From a bacterium (GTDB taxonomy: Bacteria; Bdellovibrionota_C; UBA2361; RFPC01), in NCBI GenBank assembly GCA_030428205.1, contig JAUIBK010000004.1:1-64000 (forward strand): a stretch of DNA of 64,000 nucleotides, given 5' to 3'. Within the stretch, counting starts at the first letter, position 1. Every line of letters starts with the position of its first letter. The position numbers and the translations under genes are program-made. Positions 51,199-58,920 of the stretch are shown piece after piece. The notes under the pieces were generated by a model, which was not told the DNA's origin, did no database searches, and was given only the letters and a program-made list of their open reading frames with translations.

Positions 51199-51513
51199 AT
51201 GTTAAAAGATCTCGCTTGCGAGCAGGAGGAGCAGTCGGCTGTTGCACTACAGTATGACTCTCCTAGCGAACTTCCAAAGGTACTTCTCTCGGGGAGTGGG
51301 GAAGTGGCACGTTTTATACTCTCACTTGCCGAAAAAAACGGTGTCCCTATTGAGGAAAACAGTGAGCTCGTAAACCTCCTTGCGGGCCTTGAAAAAGGTG
51401 CTGAAATCCGAAAAGACTCCTTTCGTCTCGTAGCAGAGATTCTTGCTTTTCTCTACCACGTCGATGAGGCGTGGCAAAAGCAACATTCGTTCATGAAAGA
51501 GATCGTTTCATAA
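51199..51513 (+). CDS. Free FlhB C-terminal-like protein (FhlB/YlqH type)
   Basis: A 104-residue protein matching the part of FlhB just after its autocleavage site. AVALQYDSPSELPKVLLSGSGEVARFILSLAEKNGVPIEENSELVNLLAGLEKGAEI corresponds to the AVALKYD...VAKGKGFLALRIRKIAKEANVPILERKPLARALYASVEVGAEI segment of the flhB gene here. The NPTH motif and membrane domain are absent, as in FhlB/YlqH proteins that can partly replace the FlhB C-domain. ATG 51199 or TTG 51193 may start it; the ribosome site is weak. It links this region to flagellar export. Confidence 0.85.
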   Translation: MLKDLACEQEEQSAVALQYDSPSELPKVLLSGSGEVARFILSLAEKNGVPIEENSELVNLLAGLEKGAEIRKDSFRLVAEILAFLYHVDEAWQKQHSFMKEIVS

Positions 51514-51558
51514 AATAGTCCTCTGGTAGCTGGAAGCAATCTGTGAAACCATAGTCCC

Positions 51559-52044
51559 ATGAAGCGACTCTATTCTTCCGACAAAGCATTTACTCTTGTT
51601 GAGCTTCTTGTCTCTGTCTCACTTACTCTTGTGCTCCTAGCGACTGCTCTATCAAACTTCCAGAGGTATAGGCGGTATGTCAGAGATTTGACCGCTCAGA
51701 GTGACGTGAGAAATGTCTCTGTGGCTCTTCAAGCGCTTGAGTTAGACACGGAGGAAAGTTCCAACTTCTTCTATTCACGGACAGGGCCAGTGTCACTTCC
51801 TGCGCCTCTGGGCGAAGCTTCGCTCAGTAGGGGAGTAACAATGACCGTTGGGTATTGGTCCTATCAGTCTATTCTTCTCGGTTTAAGCTATTCATATACC
51901 TATCGTTATGCCTATGGATATCACCTTGAAGGCTGTCACACATTCTATAAGCTCGATTATTACTTCTCCCTAGCTGATTCAGATTCGGAGATTCACTACG
52001 ATCGCCGCCTCCCTAGAGCTGGTAGACCATCAGATTGTTCGTAA
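51559..52044 (+). CDS. Prepilin-type protein (type II/IV pseudopilin-like)
   Basis: A 161-residue protein with a prepilin N-terminus: a short charged leader and FTLVELLVSVSLTLVLLATALSNF, including the conserved Glu at +5. Prepilin peptidase would cut before Phe11. The C-terminal globular part is Tyr-rich and unlike major pilins, suggesting a minor pseudopilin or competence-type protein. No pilus or secretion ATPase genes lie nearby. Confidence 0.85.
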   Translation: MKRLYSSDKAFTLVELLVSVSLTLVLLATALSNFQRYRRYVRDLTAQSDVRNVSVALQALELDTEESSNFFYSRTGPVSLPAPLGEASLSRGVTMTVGYWSYQSILLGLSYSYTYRYAYGYHLEGCHTFYKLDYYFSLADSDSEIHYDRRLPRAGRPSDCS

Positions 52045-52058
52045 AAGGAGCACTGTTT

Positions 52059-52499
52059 ATGACTGATGAATCATATCAAGACATCATACAAGAAGGGCTC
52101 CAAGAGGACTCACGCAGTAAGTTTCAGCAACAAGAGCGTACGTATGAAGCGGAGCAGGAAAAGAAAATAGCTTCGTCAACACCGAAGCTAATTATGGGAG
52201 TACTTGCTGTTCTGACTGCTACAAGTTCTTATCTCTTTTTCTCAGGGATGTGGGGTAGTGCCGATTTTGGAGAGGAGGGCCCTACTCCTCATGCGATAAG
52301 GATGGAACTTGAAAAGCCTATTTATGGCGCTCTTGAGGGAGTAGAGGAGGTTCCTGCAGGACTTAAAGCTCTCTTAGCTGTGATTGAGGATACCACTACA
52401 CGAATGAGCCACGGGGGAGAAGCGCTTCCTGCGCAGCCTCTGCGTAGTAAGGTCAAGCAGTTCATGGATCAAGAATCTTCTCAAGGTGAAAAACTTTGA
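52059..52499 (+). CDS. Single-pass membrane protein, unknown function
   Basis: A 146-residue protein with a charged cytosolic N-terminal 45 residues, one transmembrane helix (about 46-65) and an acidic extracytoplasmic tail. ATG 52059 is chosen because AAGGAG lies 8 bases upstream. It follows the prepilin gene closely, and its stop overlaps the next TTG start (TTGA), so all three are likely one operon. Family not recognised. Confidence 0.65.
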   Translation: MTDESYQDIIQEGLQEDSRSKFQQQERTYEAEQEKKIASSTPKLIMGVLAVLTATSSYLFFSGMWGSADFGEEGPTPHAIRMELEKPIYGALEGVEEVPAGLKALLAVIEDTTTRMSHGGEALPAQPLRSKVKQFMDQESSQGEKL

Positions 52500-53128
52500 C
52501 TCTCGATAATATATTTGGACTAGCGTTTGTTCATTGGCTTGTTGTCTTGAGTGCACTGATAAGTGTAGCTGGTTCCTATGCTTACATTAAAGATACGGTT
52601 TCTGGAAAAACGAAGCCTAATAGAGTTTCTTGGTCGATGTGGGCGATGGCTCCTCTTATTGGTACGGGAGCAGCAATAGCATCTAATGCTGACTTTTGGG
52701 CTACTGTACGAATCTTTCTTGCAGGCTTTCTTCCTCTCTTAGTCTTTCTCGCCTCGTTCTCAAACAGGCAGAGTTTTTGGAAGCTCTCTCTCTTTGATGT
52801 GGCCTGCGGAGCGTTGTCAATAGTAGCGCTTATTGTTTGGGGGGTGGTCGATTCGCCTCGACTTGCCATTTTGCTGGCTGCTCTTGGCGATGGGTTTGCT
52901 TCTCTTCCTACCGTGATAAAGGCTTGGAGGTATCCGGAGACTGAAACTGGAGTAACCTACATAGCGAGCTTTGTGAGCGTTCTACTTGTGATTCCCTCTA
53001 TCCCTGTCTGGAATATTGAAAACTCGGCATTTCAAATCTATTTGCTGGCAGCAAATACTCTTCTCTTGATCGCTGTGTACCGGAAAAAAATTTTTCGATC
53101 TGCCGGTTCTAGAATAGCGCGTAAATAA
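52496..53128 (+). CDS. Polytopic membrane protein, unknown function
   Basis: A 210-residue membrane protein with about seven helices and few charged loops. The segment KPNRVSWSMWAMAPLIG resembles the PQ-loop-like signature of SWEET/semiSWEET-type proteins, but the call is weak. The TTG start at 52496 overlaps the preceding stop by 3 bases, with AAGGTG upstream. The 3-prime end overlaps the convergent DUF5989 gene by 20 bases. Confidence 0.65.
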   Translation: MTLDNIFGLAFVHWLVVLSALISVAGSYAYIKDTVSGKTKPNRVSWSMWAMAPLIGTGAAIASNADFWATVRIFLAGFLPLLVFLASFSNRQSFWKLSLFDVACGALSIVALIVWGVVDSPRLAILLAALGDGFASLPTVIKAWRYPETETGVTYIASFVSVLLVIPSIPVWNIENSAFQIYLLAANTLLLIAVYRKKIFRSAGSRIARK

Positions 53129-53267
53129 ATGGTGAAAGCGCAGAGCCTTGGGTTGCAACAATCAGAACACCGAGAAGGAGAAAGACGGATACCATTGGCA
53201 CGAGCCACCAAGCCTTCTTTTCCATGAGAAGTTCAAAGAGTTGTTTTACGGTGCTTGATTTACTCAT
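53109..53267 (-). CDS. DUF5989-family small membrane protein
   Basis: A 52-residue protein (MSKSSTVKQLFELLMEKKAWWLVPMV... ending SPFIYALF) with a basic start, a Trp-Trp pair and one transmembrane helix. The KKAWWLVP...LLLGVLIVATQGSALSPFIYALF layout is the DUF5989 pattern. These small proteins usually lie beside a carbamoyltransferase and an SxtJ-like protein in secondary-metabolite or polysaccharide clusters; here it stands alone. The ribosome site is weak. It overlaps the end of the 52496 gene on the other strand. Confidence 0.72.
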   Translation of the reverse strand: MSKSSTVKQLFELLMEKKAWWLVPMVSVFLLLGVLIVATQGSALSPFIYALF

Positions 53268-53322
53268 AGTACGCATCTATTAGAAAAAAGTGTGTTTTCA
53301 TTGAGGCAGAGGTGCGATGTGA

Positions 53323-53814
53323 TTATGCAGCTTCTCGCTTTTCTGGGTGTTCTTCCTCAATAAGCCTATCGACTTCCTCAATAAGTGAGCCGATTGCATA
53401 GGCCCAAACATACTGCCCAGCCTTCTTTCCAGTCAAGACTTCAGCAATTTGTCCTTTATCTTCAATGCGATGCTTAATGAAAAGCTGTCGTCCATCAGTA
53501 AGCAGGACCATATCGCGTGGATTTTTATGGAGCTTAGAGACTTTCTTTCTGAGGTAATCGATACCCCGACGGAATCGGTTTACAGGTAACCCTTCTTTTT
53601 TCATGCGGAAGAGCCAACAGAGAAGCACGAGATCGGCGTAAGAGTACTTTGCGCGACCACGGCTTAGTGTTTTACCTGTACATGGGACAAGATTTGTTCG
53701 GGCATAATAGTTGAGAAGCGCGAGACCGATCTTTTCCGTACCGCCAGTGAGTTTTCGCAAAACAGCTTGAACTTCCTTGGCAGTGAACTCTTGTTTCAAA
53801 AGTCGATTATTCAT
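53323..53814 (-). CDS. MerR-like HTH protein
   Basis: A 163-residue protein. NYYARTNLVPCTGKTLSRGRAKYSYADLVLLCWLFRMKKEGLPVNRFRRGIDYLR has the order of a MerR DNA-binding domain (helix, wing, recognition of RxYxxxDL). The C-terminal part (LTGKKAGQYVWAYAIGSLIEEVDRLIEEE) ends in an acidic helix. Likely a transcription factor responding to an unknown signal. The 53815-54006 interval upstream holds only a small AAAACTCTT/AAGAGTTTT hairpin. Confidence 0.72.
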   Translation of the reverse strand: MNNRLLKQEFTAKEVQAVLRKLTGGTEKIGLALLNYYARTNLVPCTGKTLSRGRAKYSYADLVLLCWLFRMKKEGLPVNRFRRGIDYLRKKVSKLHKNPRDMVLLTDGRQLFIKHRIEDKGQIAEVLTGKKAGQYVWAYAIGSLIEEVDRLIEEEHPEKREAA

Positions 53815-54006
53815 AGGGCATTACGAGCAAAACAGACAAAAACTAAACTACTGGCACCCCGTGTATGTGTCAATCCGTTATCTGTTTACACAGGAGCCTG
53901 AAAACTCTTTTTGTAAGAGTTTTCATGTGTTGGGAGCAGATTGTTATTTTAAGCTACTTTTACTTCCTAAGCTAGCCTATGGTCGCGATGGAGCAATATT
54001 GAGGAC

Positions 54007-54804
54007 TTACGTGCGCTCTTTGGCAAACAGGCCCAGGGCCACAGGGACTTCGTCTCGGCCTACAACCGAAAGATCTTCCCCGTTGGCTATACCACCTGGG
54101 ATAGAACCAGACACAAAGAGCTGGGTAGAGCCGCCACCATCAAGGTTGAGAGCGTCAACACAGCCTACATCACGGTGAAGCAAGATCTGTTGTGTTTGCT
54201 CAAGGGTGAGTCCAAGGAGGGTTGATGAGACTGCGAAAATGACGAGTCTCTTTTTATGATCGAGGCAGATGCCCGATCTTCTCGTACTCGTATTGTTCTG
54301 CCGAAACCCTTCTGGCGGTTTGCCTCCAATGAGAAGGCGAGGGCCCGCTTGGAGTGCTTCAAGGACAGAGGGAAGCCTTGTGTAGGAGCGATCGACAATC
54401 TCAACACCATTTCGGTGTATCACAAAAAGGCCAGTCAGCGTTTTTCCGCCGTGATGAATTTTATGGTGTACGTTTCCTTGGTTTACCACGAGACCAAGAG
54501 GCTTGCCGTGTTCATCGAAATAGTTTGCATTGATACAGACTGATGCTTTGCTCTGTTTGCAGAGGAACTTCACTGTAGCCTGGGGCTTGGTGAACTGGTC
54601 AGCACGGATAATTTGGGCGCTAAAGGCGCGTAGTGATGTCCGTAGTAAGGTGAGTTCGCCTGAAAAAAGGGAGGCATCTGGCGCACCAGCTAAGGCGATT
54701 TCAAGATCATCTCCTAGTCGTTTCCACTCAATAGGTTTAGGAGTCTGCGCGAGAGCAGTAAGAGGAAGGAGCAAGAAGAGAAGAAGAAATCTTAGAGGTA
54801 TCAT
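54007..54804 (-). CDS. Phosphodiester glycosidase-domain exoprotein (NAGPA/DUF2233)
   Basis: A 265-residue exported protein with signal peptide MIPLRFLLLFLLLPLTALA. The domain resembles the NAGPA/phosphodiester-alpha-GlcNAcase fold, shown by VCINANYFDEHGKPLGLVVNQG, AGPRLLIGG and the very conserved ALNLDGGGSTQLF. Members remove GlcNAc from phosphodiester-linked sugars on glycans. Lone gene on the minus strand with a strong structured region upstream. Confidence 0.88.
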   Translation of the reverse strand: MIPLRFLLLFLLLPLTALAQTPKPIEWKRLGDDLEIALAGAPDASLFSGELTLLRTSLRAFSAQIIRADQFTKPQATVKFLCKQSKASVCINANYFDEHGKPLGLVVNQGNVHHKIHHGGKTLTGLFVIHRNGVEIVDRSYTRLPSVLEALQAGPRLLIGGKPPEGFRQNNTSTRRSGICLDHKKRLVIFAVSSTLLGLTLEQTQQILLHRDVGCVDALNLDGGGSTQLFVSGSIPGGIANGEDLSVVGRDEVPVALGLFAKERT

Positions 54805-54878
54805 TGGCTCTCAATCTCATGTAGCGTAACAGAGAGGCTGGCAGGGATCAAAGAGCTGCTGTCTTTTTAGGAGAGAGG

Positions 54879-54956
54879 AAAAAAGGCGACCAGATGGGCA
54901 CGGCCATCCGGTCGCTGAAAAAATTCGCAGCCTCGCTAGTCGTGCTACCCGCGAAT
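54879..54956 (-). terminator. Two tandem intrinsic terminators, minus strand
   Basis: Stem ATTCGC/GCGAAT (54923-54956) is followed on the minus strand by six T (54918-54923 as A). Stem GCGACC/GGTCGC with an inner GATGG/CCATC (54886-54915) is followed by six T (54879-54884). No minus-strand gene lies upstream, which argues for an RNA product. Confidence 0.7.
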
Positions 54957-55180
54957 CTTTGCCTTCGCTACATTGGTCTATGGCGCGGTGGCTGGGGTGA
55001 AGAGTGTGTGCGTGTGTGCGTGTGGTCAAGGAGGCCCCAGCCTATGCCTTTCCCAATGCCTTAGTGGCATTGATAGTTAAGAGCAAGTGGTGTGCCACTT
55101 TGAACTCGATTGTAGGCCTATTTTTCCTCCGGTTTTGCCGGATACGAGGCGGTATTTTTTTCCCAAGAGGAAAAAATAGC
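54885..55180 (-). ncRNA. Structured noncoding RNA candidate (minus strand)
   Basis: No reading frame fits this 300-base stretch, but it is packed with perfect stems: GGCTGGGG 54990-54997 with CCCCAGCC 55035-55042; AATGCC 55055-55060 with GGCATT 55066-55071; AAGTGG 55085-55090 with CCACTT 55095-55100; TCCGG 55128-55132 with CCGGA 55138-55142; TATTTTTCCTC 55119-55129 with GAGGAAAAA 55167-55175. On the minus strand it ends in two tandem intrinsic terminators. A weak -35 (TTGACT) lies near 55217-55222. It does not resemble tmRNA, RNase P, SRP or 6S RNA in the parts I can check. Confidence 0.5.
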
Positions 55181-55225
55181 TCATAGATCCTCAACCATTT
55201 CGTTTAGAGGGGGTGTAGTCAAACA

Positions 55226-55597
55226 ATGTTACCCGAGGCTCAAGTGAAAGAGATTGCACGAGAAGTTAACATTTCGCCTGCTGCGGTTAGGCGTCTTCTC
55301 GGGACCCTCTCAATACCTTCTGCAGGAGCGAATCCTGAATCTGAAAGGCCGGCTCCCCCTTTAAATTTAGGGCTGCGGCTCGATCAATTAAGAAAGGAAG
55401 GGATTTTTACTCCGTATAACACAAGTGAACTAGGTCGAATTCTGGTTGAGTATCGAACCAGTTGTCCTGCTGTATTTGCTTGGATTGTAAATGGAGGTTT
55501 CGATCCAACAAAGTCTCCTTCAACAGTTACGCGTGGCAATCTTGTGCACGCAACTCGTACTGCCGGAAGACTTCGGGCTAAATACTTACGTGCCTAG
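55226..55597 (+). CDS. Hypothetical protein with N-terminal HTH-like segment
   Basis: A 123-residue protein. VKEIAREVNISPAAVRRLLGTL resembles a helix-turn-helix, and the rest (ELGRILVEYRTSCPAVFAWIVNGGF...) is not assignable. GAGGGGGTG precedes ATG 55226 by about 11 bases. It diverges from the ncRNA candidate. Two DnaA boxes follow it. Family not recognised. Confidence 0.55.
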   Translation: MLPEAQVKEIAREVNISPAAVRRLLGTLSIPSAGANPESERPAPPLNLGLRLDQLRKEGIFTPYNTSELGRILVEYRTSCPAVFAWIVNGGFDPTKSPSTVTRGNLVHATRTAGRLRAKYLRA

Positions 55598-55605
55598 CGG
55601 CAAGC

Positions 55606-55626
55606 TTATCCACACCCTGTGGATAA
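55606..55626. promoter_or_regulatory. Inverted pair of perfect DnaA boxes
   Basis: TTATCCACA (55606-55614) and TGTGGATAA (55618-55626), 3 bases apart, both match the DnaA-box consensus. They also form a hairpin, but no T-run follows on either strand. Two sites are too few for oriC by themselves. The rest of the 55598-55905 gap shows no gene; AT-rich stretches lie near 55635 and 55845-55870. Confidence 0.55.
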
Positions 55627-55905
55627 GCCGGTAAAAAAACTGCCTTTCGGTTTGTGTTTCATTCTCTGATTGAAATTCGTTATACTCTCGTTGAACCCAA
55701 ATTTTTTCACTTTGTACAAGCTCTTTTTTGGTCGCAGCGTGAGTAAGCTGTATTGTTGCATGAGGTAAGGAGAGGCGTAGGAGGCTGAAGGTTTCCGACT
55801 CTGTCGATAAAGCGTTCTTCTCGGTTCAGGTGAAATTTTTTTTGTTGGAGTACTAATAAACCGGTTCTGTTTTTTTGGTTCTGTGTCTGTGAGATCTTAA
55901 GTTGT

Positions 55906-56436
55906 ATGGAAAGCGAAACGTTTCGAAGTCGAGTTGGGAAACTTCTACAAAAGAGTCGTAAGGCTCTTAGGCTCTATTCTAAAATGGGCCTTGTGCAAGA
56001 AGGGGAGATTTCAGAATACAACGAAATGCAAGTGAGCGAGTGGAGAGAAGTAAACGCGCGTCTCTTGAGGCAGCTTTCTTCTGCTCTTGAGCTTTCTCAC
56101 TCTCGTCAGCTTGTCTCCTCCATTTACCGTATTCGTGATCAGTTTTACTCTGAGTGGCGTGAAAGCCAAGGCTCTGTTCATGAGAAGCGACGCGCCCTTA
56201 CGCTTGCCGTTGAAAATGGTGACTTCATTAAGTGTGTGTTGCTCAGTAAAGAGCTTATAGCTCTGAAGGCGCGCCTTCAGGCAACCCAAGCAGCTCACCA
56301 CGAGCTACAAAGTGTCATTGAAAAGAGCAGTGCTCGCCCTCCAAAAGAAGGTTCAGAACCGATAGTTGAGGAGGTGGCTGAAGAAGGGCCGCTTTTTACA
56401 CAGGCAAAGATTATCCCGCTTCGTCGCCGGAGTTAG
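55906..56436 (+). CDS. Hypothetical helical protein
   Basis: A 176-residue, highly charged helical protein (ESETFRSRVGKLLQKSRKALRLYSK...). Coiled-coil propensity is seen over residues 55-140, ending in an acidic stretch and a basic LRRRS tail. ATG 55906 without an obvious Shine-Dalgarno. No family recognised; the gene stands alone. Confidence 0.55.
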   Translation: MESETFRSRVGKLLQKSRKALRLYSKMGLVQEGEISEYNEMQVSEWREVNARLLRQLSSALELSHSRQLVSSIYRIRDQFYSEWRESQGSVHEKRRALTLAVENGDFIKCVLLSKELIALKARLQATQAAHHELQSVIEKSSARPPKEGSEPIVEEVAEEGPLFTQAKIIPLRRRS

Positions 56437-56468
56437 CTGCATTTCAGATTGAGACAGAGAGAAGTTGT

Positions 56469-57689
56469 TCAAGCGCCTTTTTCGTGAGAGTGAGGGGCTG
56501 TATCGTTGCATTCTGCGCGGAAAGCAGCGATGGAGAGCGCCAGCGTTGTCAGACCGGTGGAGAGCCTAAGAATTGGTGTGAGCCAGTCTTGGTGGAAGAG
56601 AGAAGAGAAGAAAATAGCGGGATCAATAAAATAAAAGAAGGCGTAGAGACCGAGGAGGTAGGGGAAAGAGCCCTGCCTACGGAAGAACAGAAAGAAAATT
56701 ATTGGAAGGAGCCACGTAGCATAGTGAATCCAATAGAGTGGAGGAAGAAGGAGTAGAGTGCCTAGGAAGAAGAGGTGTGCCTTGGGAGAGGGGGAGGGAG
56801 TTTTTGTCGCTCGATATAACAGAATGCTAAAGAGTCCCCCGAGAGTAAAGAATAGGACCCATTTAGTGAGTGCATAGGGTGCCTCAAAAGATTCGGAGAG
56901 CACGGAAGCGAAGGCATGATTGTTTGCCTCTGGTTCAGGTTGAGGAAAGGACGCCATTGCCGATACAAATTGCTCCCAATACGAAAAGGGGGTGTTGAGT
57001 AGCAGACCGCAGAAGAGAATGAGAACGAATGAGAGTGCAAAGGAAGTAAGTATTTTTCCTCTCCTCGCAAAAAGAGGAAGGAGCACAAGAAGTATTGGAA
57101 TAAACTTAATGTGGACTGTTACGGCAAGAGCGATTCCAGTGAAGAAGTCATTACGTGTCGTGTAGAGATGTAAGAAGAGGGTGATTAGAAAAGCTACGAG
57201 AAGGTGCACTTGTCCGTAGCTTAAGCCGTTCCAGACTGGTGGAAAAAAAGCAACAGCAAAGAGAGTGCTCAGAAAAAGGAGAGGGGGCTGCTCGAGAGGT
57301 CGTGTCGCGTAGCCTCTGAACATCACAGTGAGGAGATAGGCCAAGAAGAGAAGCGTTATCAGGTTGATTGCCGTATAGAGAACGATCGCGGTAGGAGGAG
57401 AAAACTCAAGAAATGGACGGAGGAACAGCAGGAACGTCGGGGGATAGTAAAAACGAAGTCCACTATGAAACGCGAGAGGGGTGTCAGAAATAGTGAATTT
57501 CTTTCCATATACTTGAGTATTATCGAGAAACGCGAGTGTTGCTGCTTTATAGGCCTGGAAGTCTGGAAGGTTCGAGGCGAGGCAGGAGCGAAAAATAGAA
57601 TGGCAGTAAACTCCCCAAAGTATAAAGGCAGCTCCCCAGAGAATGAGAATTTGAAATTGGGTGAGTCGAACCGGAGAGTTAGTACTCAT
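56469..57689 (-). CDS. GT87/DUF2029-family membrane glycosyltransferase
   Basis: A 406-residue polytopic protein with about ten helices. DFQAYKAATLAFL in the first extracytoplasmic loop contains the GT-C catalytic Asp region; FYYPPTFLLFLRPF and NGLSYGQVHLLVAFLITL are GT87 landmarks. GT87 enzymes add mannose or arabinose from a polyprenyl-phosphate donor. The start overlaps the PRTase gene end by 11 bases. The acceptor is unknown. Confidence 0.82.
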   Translation of the reverse strand: MSTNSPVRLTQFQILILWGAAFILWGVYCHSIFRSCLASNLPDFQAYKAATLAFLDNTQVYGKKFTISDTPLAFHSGLRFYYPPTFLLFLRPFLEFSPPTAIVLYTAINLITLLFLAYLLTVMFRGYATRPLEQPPLLFLSTLFAVAFFPPVWNGLSYGQVHLLVAFLITLFLHLYTTRNDFFTGIALAVTVHIKFIPILLVLLPLFARRGKILTSFALSFVLILFCGLLLNTPFSYWEQFVSAMASFPQPEPEANNHAFASVLSESFEAPYALTKWVLFFTLGGLFSILLYRATKTPSPSPKAHLFFLGTLLLLPPLYWIHYATWLLPIIFFLFFRRQGSFPYLLGLYAFFYFIDPAIFFSSLFHQDWLTPILRLSTGLTTLALSIAAFRAECNDTAPHSHEKGA

Positions 57690-58218
57690 TTGTTAGGAGT
57701 CGTACGGGATCGCCGGTGAACGCTGAGACCACAGGGACGGGGCCAGGGCCAAAAGTTCGGTCGATAAGGGTCGCCCAGCACAAAACCGGAATGTTGCGTA
57801 GCGTTGCCTTTGTGTGTGCTTCAAGACTAGAGCGGGCAGTGGTAATAACATCTGTGACAAGGATCGCGTTGGAGCCTTGATATTTAGAGCCAAAGCCGTT
57901 GGAGAGCTTGCTCTCTAAATACTGTTCAAGAGGAATCTCCTCTCTTCCTGGCATAATCTCGGAGTAGATAGCGCTGAGGCGTTCTGCAAAGAAGCTGTAT
58001 CCTCCTGGAAGTTTCAAAAAGAGTTGAGGTTGGTTCGGTGAGAGGACGTTTTCAATCCGGTAAGCAACGTATTCAGCGCATGCGTTAAGGTCGTCGTCTG
58101 TGAGATCTTCTGTTCGATAGTACGTATTTGACTCGCAGCGGGTTCCAATGGGGACTGGCTCCTCATACTGTTCAGTAATACGGCTGAAGATCTCATTAAC
58201 GTCTTCTACGGTAACCAT
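57679..58218 (-). CDS. Phosphoribosyltransferase-like protein (orotate PRTase fold)
   Basis: A 179-residue protein with the PRTase type-I PRPP-binding loop AILVTDVITTARSSLEAHTK and a preceding GGYSFFAERLSAI region. It resembles orotate phosphoribosyltransferase, but the normal GKxHGT-like stretches are missing or altered, so the base is uncertain. ATG 58218 is the start that gives a normal N-terminus (MVTVEDVNEIFSRI). It overlaps the GT87 gene. Confidence 0.7.
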   Translation of the reverse strand: MVTVEDVNEIFSRITEQYEEPVPIGTRCESNTYYRTEDLTDDDLNACAEYVAYRIENVLSPNQPQLFLKLPGGYSFFAERLSAIYSEIMPGREEIPLEQYLESKLSNGFGSKYQGSNAILVTDVITTARSSLEAHTKATLRNIPVLCWATLIDRTFGPGPVPVVSAFTGDPVRLLTNEY

Positions 58219-58269
58219 GGTAGTGATCTCGAAAAAACTAGTGGATGATAACTGACAAAGAAAGATAGC

Positions 58270-58505
58270 ACACAAGCTGGCTTACCGACTAGTGTTAGCA
58301 TTCACGGATTGGTAGAATTTTTGCTAAGGCACTGTAAGTGCTTAGAGTTTGTTTGGTGTTGATTTTCGACGTAGGGGCAAACTTCCCTATGGGACGCAAG
58401 CTTGCGTAGGGCTACAACTCTGCGGAGTACATGCCGTGGGGCATTTTTCGAGGAAAAGGAGCCTCTGTAGGTCAGCGAAGCGAACAGAGAGTAAAATCTG
58501 GGTGC
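58270..58505. other. Structured noncoding interval
   Basis: No gene seen. Hairpins: CTAAG-CACT/AGTG-CTTAG (58324-58344), the 14-base palindrome ACGCAAGCTTGCGT (58394-58407) inside CCCTA/TAGGG (58385-58411), and CTCTGT/ACAGAG-type pairs near 58470-58490. The style is like the family H elements, without sequence identity that I can see. Confidence 0.45.
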
Positions 58506-58853
58506 TTATCTGCTCGAGGATATCGCTACTGATAGACTCGCCTGACTATTTTCTGGCTCAGAGTAGAAGTTATCTACCTCACGAGCCAAGATGTCAGGCC
58601 CATGGTGAGAGAGCTCATAGATTCCCTGAATGCTTTCTAGAGCCTTTACTGCTTGTTCAGGGTTTTTGCGAATATGCTCCAAGGCAACATCTGTGATTTT
58701 TCCGGCGTCTTTCCACCCTTGTAAGTAGCCTGAAATAAATTGTTGTTTCTGCTCTTTCGTCAACAGGCGCCATGTGGGTAAAAATGGCGTTGAATCTGCT
58801 AAGAGCACATGAGAAGGGAAAAGGGCGAGCAAAAAGAAAGCTATGTATTTCAT
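58506..58853 (-). CDS. Small secreted protein, unknown function
   Basis: A 115-residue protein with signal peptide MKYIAFFLLALFPSHVLLA. The mature part is helical (LTKEQKQQFISGYLQGWKDAGKITDVALEHIRKNPEQAV...). It resembles small Rap1a-like periplasmic proteins only in outline; I cannot name a family. It diverges from the pseudokinase gene. Confidence 0.6.
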   Translation of the reverse strand: MKYIAFFLLALFPSHVLLADSTPFLPTWRLLTKEQKQQFISGYLQGWKDAGKITDVALEHIRKNPEQAVKALESIQGIYELSHHGPDILAREVDNFYSEPENSQASLSVAISSSR

Positions 58854-58920
58854 TGACGGCGAGTATAGCTTGCACTTCGAGTCCAGTGCAAGACTGAGCC
58901 TTGTAGGTTAAGATACTGTA

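Noticed and set aside
54885..55180. tmRNA, RNase P RNA, SRP RNA or 6S RNA in the structured region
   Set aside because: None of the conserved segments (tRNA-like ends, GAGGAAAGTCC, CAGGTCCGGAAGG) is present, so no known name was assigned.
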